Below are positions 41,838 through 52,564 of a DNA stretch of 64,000 nt, piece by piece. Where the stretch lies: the NCBI RefSeq assembly GCF_963678635.1, contig NC_087069.1, positions 20,436,660-20,500,659 of the forward strand, given 5' to 3'. How positions within the stretch are numbered: position 1 is the first letter of the stretch; each line of letters starts with the position of its first letter. The DNA is from Symsagittifera roscoffensis (lineage: Eukaryota; Xenacoelomorpha; Acoela; Convolutidae). The position numbers and the translations under genes are program-made. Under the pieces are notes generated by a model. The model had not been told where the DNA came from. It did not search any database and saw nothing but the letters and a program-made list of their open reading frames with translations.

Positions 41838-44800
41838 ATGGGCCCTATCAACTACAGACCTCTCAAGTCATTGGGGAGTCCGGGACTCGTTGTGGAGCCT
41901 CCCAAGCACCGAACCAGCATTGCCAGGATTAGGGTGGCCACTCCAGCACAGTTGAGGGTGGTGGACAAACTGATGGATCCGAGAGAAATGGAATTACCAG
42001 ACGCCGCGTATGAAGGTACGAGATTAGCCAACGACCCCAGATACGGGAAACCCTGCGGGAAGACGCAGCTGGCCAAAACCTTGGCAGTTTATGACAGGGC
42101 AGACCTAGCCGCTGCGAGGGTGGTCATCGTGGCGGGATCGGACTTTGAGGGAACGTCTCCCAAGTTATTTTGGCAGGAAACTCTGATATATTCACTGCCG
42201 GGAGCGGAGCTAAACCAGATGTTAACCCTGGTGGTGGCAATAAAATCTGAGATGCCTTGCGAGCCTGAGCTACTGCTGTTTGCAGGGATGAACGATCACT
42301 TGCATGCGACGGGGTTTCTTGAGCAGCTCAAGGGTGATGAACCGGCACCAAAGAAGATCTGGGAAGCCATCCAGACATTATTTGCAGCCATGAATGAAGT
42401 ACAAGAGAACGTTGATCACGATTTGGCTCCAAGACAAAAGTGGCGTTCACGACGTCGCCCGGGTACGCGAACATGCCTCCCGCTCTGCAATTTGTGTATG
42501 TGATCTTGATCTTGATAGCAGAAGGGAATGGGTGGCGTATTCTGATGGCAGCTCCCAATCGAGAACTGGAACCTACGAACTTGAGGCTTCGCAAGTCGGA
42601 ACTGGCGGCAGCGTGGGCGGATGTTTCCCACGCGTTGAGGGGCTTCTACGAGTTGGCTGACATCCTCATCGTATTGGACGAGGTCCTCTTGCTAGAGATA
42701 TCCAACTTCGCCAGGCAACTCAAGCTCAGTCCGATTATAGGGGATGATCATCCAGTGGTGACTCACTTGACGGCCAGTCTGTGGTTTCGAAGCATGGAGT
42801 TGACCATCACAAGCTCCACCAGTAAATCTAGAGGGCCGAGCAACGAGAGAAGGAACGTGGCCGCAGCGGAGAAGCAGCTGGAGTCGATGGTATATCGACT
42901 GACACAAGAGAGAGGCAGGTGGCCATTCCTGACACCAAGGCTGGAGAACGCCACGGAGAAGACAAGAGAAGGTGCACCACTTCTGGTGAAGCAGATCTGG
43001 GAATTTCTTGAGGAGCAGCTGGAAGTGGCCGAGAAGAGGGAAATGACGGTTGGCAGGTTCGTCACAGCAGCCAACGAAGTCACGATTGGAGGATTCTGGA
43101 GGTAGCACGCAAGGGGTGAGCTGAGGACGAGGAGGGATCACAAGATTCTTGAGTTCTTGAGTCCTTGTTGGGGAAAGGAGTTCCTGGCTGGAGTGTACAG
43201 CGCGAAAGAGTCCATCTTTGGAGCCTTCATACAGGAAATATTGAAAATGCCCATCAGTCTGATGCTGGCACTGTACCTGATTTACCCAAGGTACCTGTTC
43301 AATATGGGCCCAGCATACATGTTCAGTCGGGGCGTGGACACACTCCAGAATAACGGGTACTTGGCATTGGTGCTTCTAACCCACGGGGAACTGGTGTCAT
43401 TTCACCGACTGATGAAGTACGGAGAGCCTCTGTCGATGGGAAGAACACACTCGAGTATTGACACCTATTCGTATAAGTGTGCTGCCGGACTAAAGGCGCT
43501 ACTGGTGCAGTACCTACTGATGCAAAACCGGCACCTGACTGGTAAAGAAAAGAGCCCGAAGACAAGAGATGAGTGGAGGAAAGTGAATGGAGGCATGCCT
43601 CTGTGACGGACCTATGCCTGGCCATGAGATCGGACCCCATGGGGATGATCCGGGGGCTAGAGGAGGTCGTAACCTGTATCTATGGACCGGCCGTCACGTT
43701 CGCGTTTCCAGATCCTCTGGCGACAGCTTATCGATACTCAGTGACCCACGTGAGCCTCATAAGCATATTAGATGGGACGACACTCAATTGGTGTCAGCAG
43801 GAGGTGTTAAGGGCACAGATGAGCAACACGGTGCTCTTCGGAAAGGTGAAGTATCCGGAGTTGGTGATATACAGTTTCCGAGGACAACTGCAGTGCAGGA
43901 TGGGAGGCAAGCGCGAAGGCCCCATCGGAACCTATCCCAAGTTCTGGAACCTAAATCCCCTGACAGCAAACGGACAAGAGATCTTGAGAATTCCCGCATG
44001 GAAGAAAAGCTTCGAGCTGGTGAAAAGGGAGCTAGAGGCGATATTGGAGAAGGAAGTCCTGCCAGCAAGCATTCCAGAATTTTCAACAGTGAGGAGAATG
44101 ACCCTGGGGATGAACAGCTCTCTGGTGGTCCCGTCCCTTTTCGCGAGAGCAGCAACCGAAGAACAGCAGAAGGAGTTCATCGACGGCTGGGACCCTCTCT
44201 TCATCGGCTACTCTGCAGCGATTTATTTTCATACCAGCGATGCGAAAATAAATTCATGGACAACTCAAGCCAAGAAAATGAGAGGGTCGATGCCCCCGAA
44301 ATTCGAGGTACGAGATGCCTTGAGAACACTTGAGCGGGCAGGTCTAGAGAACAAGTTGCCGGTGTGGGACGATGGCAGGATGATCGTGAATGAAGGACAT
44401 ATCGCACTGAAAGGAGATGAGATGGTGTTTGCCACAAGGAGATACCGGGCACCTTACGGACTGGAGCAGGTGGACACCATCACCCCTATCAGTGGACACC
44501 CCTGGGGATAAAAGGAGTGGTCCCGTAGAAGATCGATTCAGGAGGATTCTTGAGAGAAGAGAAGCAGAATCGGGAGAGGAGAGCATGGATGAGAATCTCA
44601 GTGAGGCAGTAGAGGATATGGAGGTGGGAAACACACCGGAGCAGAAGCCATCGGAGGAAGATTTCACCACGCAAGAACTGTTGAAAGATCTGAGTGGAGG
44701 AAATTGGGCAGACACCCCCACGCCACCTCTGATCTCATCTCCCAGGAAAAAATCTAGAGTTGCCACTGACGAGCGAGAATCCCAACATGGTTCGACGAGC

Positions 44801-47680
44801 GGGCAGACTTGGGAAGTGGACGTCGGCAAAAAATGGGTCTCGAATGAACACCAGGCTACTGGGAAGCAAGTGACTAGCGATCCTCTTGAGAAGAATAAAA
44901 CAAAGAACACCTCCCGACCGTGGTGGGTGGCCCTGGATACATTGCAGGAATTGGAAGACTGCCTGAAGAAGCTCGACAGTGGAGTGTCACGCAAACGACG
45001 CAACTGGGCTACCCAGCAGAAGGCTGATATCAATAAATTGGAGTTGGGGAGCCAACTGAAGAGAACTTGGCAGAACTTGTTAAAAGATCATTTTGAAGAA
45101 GCGATGAGAACATCATCATCGGCATCGCCATTGATGGCGAATTCCTTTATTAGGACGCAGGACAACTGATGTTCGCGTGGAGCCTGTTGGGGATAGAGTT
45201 AGAGACACTGACTTCGTACGACAAATTGAAGTTGGGAGGCAAGAATCTAGAGGTATATCGAATGCTGATGCAGCACGTTGCTAGGGACAACTCAGGGTTG
45301 AGTCTGGCAAGGAGGAAAGATGCTACCTGTTTCTTGAGATGGACAATGTCGATGATGACTGACAGTACCATCCTAGCATGTCACCGGAGAGCAATTGGAA
45401 GCAAGACGCTGGAAAAGAGAGTATCCACAGTCATCTTGAACGTGTACCAGAGTACTGGGGTAGAAAAGGAGGATGGTTCTAGGCAATCTCTAGAGAGCCA
45501 CAGGAAGTTAGATGAGATACGGAGATTCTACAACAAGAAGTTTGAGAAGAAACACGACGTTCACCGTAAATTGGCCTCGACGGGAGAGTACTTGAAACCC
45601 AACAAAAAGTGAGAGTACCAGTATGTGTCTGGAGTGATGGGGGTGGCATACAACCCTTTCTTGGACTTGGAAGCTGGAGGTGCCCACAGAAACTACGAGG
45701 TGGCGGAGCTGCCAAAGTTCTGGACAGAGAAGATAATGGAGATAGACACTGTGGAGAGAGAGAGACCTAGCCTAGGTTTGATTCTCGAGAGAACACCGGA
45801 AGTAATACAAGTGCCACGCTCAAGTAAAAGAGTAGAAGTAAAAATGGTTAACGGGAACGGCATGTTGACCACGAATCTGGGAGTGGTGTGGAAATTGCTC
45901 AGGCCCTCCTGGTGTCCACATCCCCATGCGAGCCTGATCGAGGAAGTCACTGAGCGAGTGAGATTAGCGCCGACAGAGGATGAAGATTTGGCGACCTTGA
46001 GTATAGTACATAGACCGATCCTGCCTCATATGAAGGAGTCAAGTGAGATGACGAGTGGAACAGGGTCGGTAAAGAAGATGGAGCCGGGCAGTTGTCTTGA
46101 CTCGACGTGTGGGAATGGCTAGCACACCTGTGATGGACGATCATGCGTCAGGATACAGTCTTTCCAGAAAGAAGACCTTAGTCACCTGGTTTGAAGACAT
46201 TACCGAAAGGGAGAAAAGTGAGATACAGATAGTGGCTGTGTGTTACGCGAGTACCACTGTGAACCTAGCAACAACTCTGGGATTCTTCTCAAGAATGTGT
46301 AGTCTCCAGTCACTGGAGAGGCTAGAGTCAGAACACCACTTGGTGACCGCGTTGAGCGTGGAGTCATGGCCCGGAGTGTTGCAAGTGACCCAGAAACACA
46401 TCAAGAGTTGGAAGGTTGGACTCGAAGCGGAGATAGGATTTCCCATGAGCGACGCCTATGGTCTGCCTCTAAATGCGAAGTCCCTAGTGGGGTCAGTGAT
46501 GGCCAACCTATGTGGCAGCCACTACCCATTACACATGGCGATGGTAGAAGTGTCCAGCCAGAGGGTATTGATAGACAAAGCCTTCTCAGTGCCCAAATGT
46601 GTAAGACTGGCTCGGATGTCACATCATTCACACAAGCTGTTGAGGAAGATCCGAGGAACAGTGCCGAAAGAACAAAGGGACGACTTGAGTGAAATCTGGG
46701 GTGAAGAACTTCTAGGCTTGGAGAGCGAAAATACAAGTGACCACGAGAGACAAAACGTGATTTTTAAAACCCATGGTAGGTGCTCCAAACATGGAAGAAG
46801 TCGACGTGATACACGAGAAGATGATGGAACTTGAGCCTCTCCTAGAAGCCTCGGGAGAACGCAATCTTAGGAGCATCGACCTCACACGCGGAGATTGTCC
46901 ATGCCACTGTCTGGCGCAGACAGTGTGGTACCCAGACCACGCCAATCTCTGCCTGATCTGGGATGTAGAAGAAATCAGTCGTTTTGACTACCCGAGCATC
47001 AACAAAAAGTGACCATCCTGGTGGTGAGCACAATGCTGGCTCTACGATGGATGGAAGAAAACATAGCAAAGTATCGGGAATCGAAGACGCCAACAGCAGA
47101 GTCGATTCACGCGATAGATTACAGCAGGAGACTTGAGTTGTTCGAGACCGCATGCAAGGTATTCGCCATACCAATGGAAGTCAGACACATGTGGAGCCGC
47201 TTGAGATTCTTTCCTTGGTTTCGCGCGACTTTAACATCCTGGTTATACGTGGTGACGAAGAATCACATGAGGAAACATCAAAAGGACTATCGACAATTCC
47301 AGGCCGAGCTAGGACCAGATGCTTTCAAGAGACTTCTGCTGACCCATCGAAATGCGATCACGACGGGGTGGAAAAGAGTGGGTAGAGTATCCAGAGACAA
47401 CACTAGAGCGAGGGAGTCGATACTGGAGGAGGACCTGGCGAAGAATGTAAGCCTGAGTCTTCACAATTCCTTCTGTTTGAACCGGGAGTCGAAGGTGAAG
47501 AGCTTACCGAATCAAGCGAAGAGATTGCAAGAGCAAAGGGAGTGGATGCGATCCTATGAACAGCTGAAGGCTTGGGAGGAGATTGTGATCAGCTCCGATG
47601 ACGAAGAGGCACTATTGAAACAGATCACAGTGTCAAAAATATCTGGGTCGGGTACCTCGAGGGCGAAGAACACGAGGTGA
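41838..47680 (+). pseudogene. ORF5 of element C: giant protein of unknown function (broken)
   Basis: ATG at 41838 (MGPINYRPLKSLGS), three nt after the ORF4 stop. About 1950 codons in roughly ten frame segments (breaks near 42470, 43105-43157, 43590, 44490, 45169, 45612, 46120, 46780 and 47010). The N-terminal part has VIVAGSDFEG, then LLLFAGMNDHLHATGFLEQL with a GxND box, and SPGYANMPPALQFVY, suggesting a degenerate SGNH-like fold. Middle: VTCIYGPAVTFAFPDPLATA, IGTYPKFWNLNPLTANGQEI. C-terminal: GSCLDSTCGNG then HTCDGRSCV (CX4CX6CX4C), TVNLATTLGFFSRMCSLQSL, SVPKCVRLARMSHHSHKLL. It ends at TGA 47678-47680. No family recognised beyond the SGNH-like hint; no signal peptide or membrane span seen. 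Confidence 0.75.
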
Positions 47681-48117
47681 GCCGGTTGCTCAAAAGGAAA
47701 ATTCTAGACTCTTGAGTCTTGAGAGGGAGGGGGCTCCAGGGTGAACTCGGATGAAATCTGGGTTCACGAAAAAGACATTTTAACAAATGAGATATTGTTA
47801 ATAATATGCTAGATCTACTATATAAATTAAAATACTGCATGACAGTTTCCTGATTGAGTAGGACAAAAGAAATTTTAAATTACCAGCTTAAAAAGCGAGA
47901 ATTCATAGGTGCAGGTGTGTGCAGACTTTGATTGCTGTTTAGCGATAGTGTGAAAATTTTATATGGTTGTGAATTTTGGAAGGTAGATAAACTTAAGTCT
48001 GCTGCAAACTTCTGTAAATGACCACTGGCACTGTATCTTGAGTGACACTTGGGCTTCTGGGGATTCACTGACAAAGACAGCACGCGATTAGGACATCGAT
48101 CTTGAGTCCGAGGAGTA
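47681..48117 (+). other. 3' untranslated region of element C
   Basis: About 440 bp with no gene. It ends in CCGAGGAGTA directly before TGTGCC, a short purine-rich tract that may prime plus-strand synthesis. Confidence 0.65.
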
Positions 48118-48446
48118 TGTGCCAGTCGGTCATGTCTGGAAGTTTGACCTTGAGAGACACGAAAATACGTAATTTGGGAGTGGAATTTTAATTTTCAAAA
48201 TTTCGAATGGAGCCTGTCATAATAAAAAGAGATAATAAAAAGAAGAGAGAACGACTATTTGGAACAAACTAGAGTGAACCTTCAATGGAAAGGTGGACAG
48301 CTTGAGTGTCCCAATGGTTCATACAAAAGCTCAAATTCTAGAGCCATAACTTACTTCTGTTACCAAAACTGACCAGTATCAAACTTATTTAATTATAATA
48401 TCTGATTCTTGAGTTGCTTACCAATTTAATTACTCCTTGTACTCGA
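48118..48446 (+). repeat. 3' LTR of element C, truncated
   Basis: Begins TGTGCCAGTCGGTCATGTCTGG as 25813 does. It has an internal deletion after CCTGTCAT near 48215 (about 155 bp of the 5' LTR missing) and follows the LTR to TACTCCTTGTACTCGA at 48446. There it changes abruptly to element D LTR sequence. The remaining roughly 410 bp of the LTR are absent. Confidence 0.87.
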
Positions 48447-48690
48447 TGAAAAACAACGACGAATTGCAGAAGTAGCAGTATTTCTGCATGTAATCTAGTT
48501 AATTTGAGTGTTTTGACCGAAGCCGAAAGCAGTAGCGTTTTTGTCGACCCGATGTTAGAAAAGACCACCGAAAAGTACTGGCTTGGTAGAGACGGTGAAA
48601 AGCATATAAAGCTCTGTTTAGACGTTAGCCAGTCGTCTTAGGACTTAGTTTTATTTTCCGTCGATATGTATCTTCCGGGCGAATGTTACA
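48447..48690 (+). repeat. 5' LTR of element D, with internal deletion
   Basis: A 32-bp piece (GAAAAACAACGACGAATTGC and on) matches the reverse complement of 25160-25190. At 48478 it jumps about 395 bp ahead in the LTR (TATTTCTGCATGTAATC) and continues to the LTR end GAATGTTACA at 48690. The first 275 bp or so of the LTR are also missing at the junction with C. Confidence 0.88.
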
Positions 48691-48702
48691 TACATGTTTT
48701 TA

Positions 48703-48717
48703 TGGCGCTCCTGGGTG
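48703..48717 (+). other. Primer-binding site of element D
   Basis: TGGCGCTCCTGGGTG, 12 nt after the LTR end, identical to the B and C sites. Confidence 0.78.
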
Positions 48718-50018
48718 TTATTCTTTTTTAACATCATGACCGGCAGAACCGTTAACGAGCACTCCGCGCCGAGCGGATGCTCACATTAACGCCCTTAATA
48801 GGCCTAAACCGTCGGGGCGGAAGGGTAGTTCGGAACGCGGAAGCCTTCCGGATTACCGTGAATAGCTTTTTAACTTAGTTAAGACCAAAAATTCACGAAC
48901 CAGGAAGGGTGGGGGGATCGGCCATTCCCTCGTTCCCTGAGAGGTTTGTGACCAAAAACACTTAAAGATTTATATAAAACCAAACAAAAAGTAGTATAGT
49001 ACCCAAGAAAAACAAAAAACATAAAAAAAATAACCGAAAAAACCAAAAACAGTAAAGAAAAAAAAGTAAAAAATCAGTAGAAATCATCCCCCCAGACAAG
49101 ATGTGATCCGTCCCCCCGTTTGTTGTTGATAGATATATTGTTGTTACAGGCATTTATATCAGTCAGGATCGTTACGATCAATTTTGTAGCCCGTTTGTGA
49201 GGCTTGTACTGTAGGGTTATTTGAGCATTTAAGCACGTTAATGATAAATTGCGCTCAATCCGGAAGGGTCAACTGATTTGCGCTCAATTCGGAGGGGTCT
49301 TGGGAGAAGACTGATCCGGCAAGCAGTACAAGGAGCTACAAGAAGGGGCTCAACGACAACAACAATCGACTTTTGGGTATCGTTAACAAGTTTTGTATCC
49401 CTTTTGGTACAAAAATTAAGTAATATGTGGGGTGCTCGACAGTGCTGCACTGTAGTGACCCTTCACCGAACTGCGAATATCCGAGTTAAGCACCTTAATT
49501 CGGATATTAAACAAACCCGGAGGGGTATAGTATTACTAATATTATTACTAATATAGCCTATATTAATACTCTTATACCGTTTTTCAGTGAAAAACACAGA
49601 AAGTAGACCGGTTTTTAGGGTCAAAATAGCGATATTTTGATCCCCCCACAAGTCGCGATTTTTGAGATATCGATATTTTTTGAAACGGAAAAAAGCGCTA
49701 AGTTAGTGTGTTACATCGTAACTGCACTACCATAATAGATAGAACCGGTTAAGTTTAGTTCGAAAGTGGTTGGAACTATTTTGGTACCGAAAACCGAAAT
49801 TTCGTGATTTTTGAGAAAACGAAACACTATAAATTCAGAAAATTTTTTGAAATTTTTGAGTTATAACAGTAAAAATAGTTGTTCGGACAACGTCCACTAG
49901 TGAATCTACAAGTTTTAAAACCCGCTACCCGAAAGCCTTCCGGGTTGCAGAGAAATCGAACTTAACGTGTTTGATTTGGTGGATTCATCAATCCGGAGGG
50001 GTACAGGTAGCATAGTTT
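48718..50018 (+). other. Leader of element D (truncated)
   Basis: About 1.3 kb matching the reverse complement of the PBS-proximal B leader (from 24522 to about 23230), including AATCCGGAGGGGT words near 49260, 49290, 49515 and 49990. It ends at CATAGTTT (50018). The gag-proximal part of the leader and gag itself are missing. No gene seen. Confidence 0.8.
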
Positions 50019-50026
50019 AGGGGTTC

Positions 50027-50421
50027 CGAGTTGCAACTATTGTGTCACTACAATAGTTGCAAGGCCGTTGCAGACAACGATGAAGGGTGGAGGACAGCCT
50101 TCCAGATTAAGAAGAAATCAAGATTAACGAGCTTGATTCAGTGGATTCAAGAATCCGGAAGGGTTTCGGAACTGAGACTTTTATCCTTTTATATAGACTT
50201 TTAGCTTCTTGTCATGTCCTGACTTGAATTTAATTAACAACTGGATTCATTTTGATAAGGATGAGAAGCTAGGAGTTGGGGGAAAGGGTTGATCCATCTT
50301 CGATGGAGATGATGATTTTTATCTACTGAACAAAAACAATAGTAATATAATAAATAGTAGTAGCCCTGTTTTTAGGAGTGACCTCGTGGTCTGGGGAAAC
50401 TGAGACCGAGCCATGAGCTCA
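50027..50421 (+). repeat. Displaced 395-bp LTR segment in element D
   Basis: From CCGAGTTGCAACTATTG to CCATGAGCTCA this is the middle of the family II LTR in sense orientation. It includes the TTGCAACTATTGT/ACAATAGTTGCAA hairpin (50033-50064) and GATCCATCTTCGATGGAG. It is the segment missing from D's 5' LTR at 48478/48479. Its right end is joined directly to protease coding sequence. Confidence 0.87.
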
Positions 50422-50422
50422 A

Positions 50423-51599
50423 GGGTTTCTGGACACAGGAGCGGTAGTGAGTGTGATGCCGATAAAAACTTGGGAAAGAATGGGCTTCACGCGGGAAGAT
50501 CTGATTCCTACGAATCTCCGACTGGCCGCAGCTAATCGAGGAGCTATTTACGTGGCCGGAAGAACACCAATAACGGTCCTCTACATGGGAGGACGGGATC
50601 TTTGGATGAGCTTCCTGGTGGTAGAGAATCTGGACGACGCCGACCAATTCATCCTGGGCAGAGATTTTGTCAGGAATTTTGACGTGATGATTGACTTGAA
50701 CAACGGACTGATACGGATTAGGAACCCGGACCGAAAGTATGTTAAGAGACCAATTAATAGGATAATAACAGACGAAAACAAGGTACCAATTTTTTTGGAT
50801 AGAAAAGTAAAATTACAACCAGGACAAGCTGTGGTAGCAATTTTTAGAATGAGAAATTTGAATTCGTTAAGTGATAGTAAACAGGTTTGCTTAGTACCGA
50901 ATCCAAATAGTCAGAGTTCGGTGATTTTAGGCCGGAGCTTCTCGGTAACGAAACGGACTGTGTGTCAGTGTGTTGTTGAACACACTGGACGCCACGGTTT
51001 CAATCCAACGTGGAAAGAAGCTTGGCTACGCTTTGCCGATGAGGACCGACTATGAGGAGACACAAAACTTGAAGAAATACAGTGTGAAAGACTGTCCTTA
51101 TCATGCCAATAAAGATAAAATTTTAAAGAGGATTAATGAACTAAAATCTGTTCATAAATTGTTTTCAAAGAAATCCGAAACGGATGACGGCTTATCAAGC
51201 TGCTCGAATTTTCCGGAACGCCCCTCGTCATATGAACTAGAATCTGACAAACCGGTTTTGCCAGAGATAAAACATTTAAAAGGAAAAATAGGTGAGGGAG
51301 ATTTCGAAAAATTGCGGGACCTCCTAAATCGGAACGCAGATGTATTTTCAAAACATAAGGCGGATATCGGTTGCTGTAATTTCGTCGAACACGAAATCGA
51401 ACTAGATGAGGGCGCCGTTCCCCACAGGGAAGGCGCAAGGCGAATGACGCCACACAAATCGGAAGCGTGCCGAGCGGAAATAGAAATGTTGCTTGAATAC
51501 GACATGATAGAACCCTCGAAATTGCCATGGGCTTGCGGGGTAGTAATGGCGAAAAAGAAAGGGGGCAGCTTAGATTCTGTTGCGACTTTCGTTACTTGA
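50423..51599 (+). pseudogene. pro: Protease remnant and RT N-terminus, element D
   Basis: Coding sequence resumes at FLDTGAVVSVMPIKTWERM, so the protease starts at its catalytic motif and its N-terminal region is gone. Text continues with FILGRDFVRNFDVMIDLNN. It shifts frame near 50985 (TVCQCVVEHTG in the wrong frame) and again near 51560 in a G/A run before FCCDFRYLN. The linker (CSNFPERPSSYELESDKPVL) and RT entry (VEHEIELDEGAVPHREGARR) are in the second frame. Not functional. Confidence 0.85.
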
Positions 51600-52564
51600 A
51601 CGCGGTAACGATAAAAGATGCGTACCCGATAACGCGAATAGACGAGAGCCTATCTAAGCTTGGTGATGCCAAAATCTTCACCACATTGGACTTAGGTTCT
51701 GCCTTCTGGCAGGTCCCTCTGCGGAAGAAGGACAGAGAGAAAACCGGATTCGCGTGCGAATTGGGATTGTACCAGTGGAAGAGGATGCCATTCGGCTTGT
51801 GCAATCCAACGGCCACTTTTCAAAAACTGATGGCTCAGGCTTTGACGAGAGTGACCAAGAAGTACGGGAATCTCGTGATGTGTTACGTGGATGACGTAGT
51901 CATAGCGACACCGACCCTGGAAGACCACATTGATAGGCTCGATGAGGTCTTTGGATGCATGAAAAGAGCAGGATTAAAGTGCAAACCATCGAAATGTGAG
52001 ATCCTTAGGGATTCGATTAAGTACCTGGGAAGAATGGTGGATAGGCATGGTGTGAGGCCTGACCCGGAAGCGGTGGAAGCAGTGTTGACATGGAAGGCCC
52101 CCAGAACGGACACACAGCTCCTGAGCTTCCTAGGGTTTGCCAATTACTACCGAGAATTCATAAAAGGATATGCGGACAAGGTGTATCCGATGCAGAAGCT
52201 GATGCGCAACAAGGGGAAAAAGTTCGAATGGAACGATGAGGCACAGGTTGCTTTCGAGAACATAAAGCGGGAACTGTGCGAAGCGCCAGTGCTGGGCATG
52301 CCTACAGAAAAGGGCATGTATGTTCTCGACACAGACGCATCGGTGGTGACCATCTCAGGAATCTTGCATCAAGAGCAAGAATGGAACGGAAGTACAGTTC
52401 TCCGTCCAGTTGCTTACGGCAGCAAGGTCTTGAGTGACACAGAGATGAAATATGGCGCACCAAAAGCAGAAATGTTTGCAGTAGTCACCTTCGTGGAGAA
52501 GTACCGTGCATACTTGGGGAGCGCTCCCTTCAAGTTACGCGTGGACAACAGAGCGTTATCCTAG
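51527..52564 (+). pseudogene. pol: Reverse transcriptase and RNase H, element D
   Basis: A long open frame: FCCDFRYLNAVTIKDAYPIT, LDLGSAFWQVPLRKKDREK, MPFGLCNPTATF, CYVDDVVIATP (YVDD near 51886), KYLGRMVDRHGVRPDPEA, then RNase H (VLDTDASVVTIS; KAEMFAVVTFVEKY). It ends in TAG at 52562 after VDNRALS, at the codon that is TGG in C and TGA in B. RT active-site residues are all present, though the polyprotein is cut short here. Confidence 0.9.

Larger units (their letters stand above)
25813..48446 (+). mobile_element. Element C: family I giant Ty3/gypsy-like retrotransposon, about 22.6 kb
   Basis: The most complete gene content in the window: 5' LTR, duplicated PBS/leader, minisatellites, gag, protease, RT, RNase H, linker, integrase with all catalytic residues, fused macrodomain, spacer, ORF4 with SGNH motifs, ORF5, 3' UTR and the first third of the 3' LTR. 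It begins two bases after the stop codon of the LINE fragment. The 3' LTR is cut at 48446 and joined to element D, so no target-site duplication can be checked. Frames are broken at many places (listed per gene), so it is a fossil, but the order is clear. Confidence 0.93.

Noticed and set aside
39637-47680. ORF4/ORF5 as an envelope gene (retrovirus-like element)
   Set aside because: Position fits, but no signal peptide, furin-type site or membrane-spanning segment is visible in ORF4 or ORF5, and ORF4 has enzyme motifs instead.
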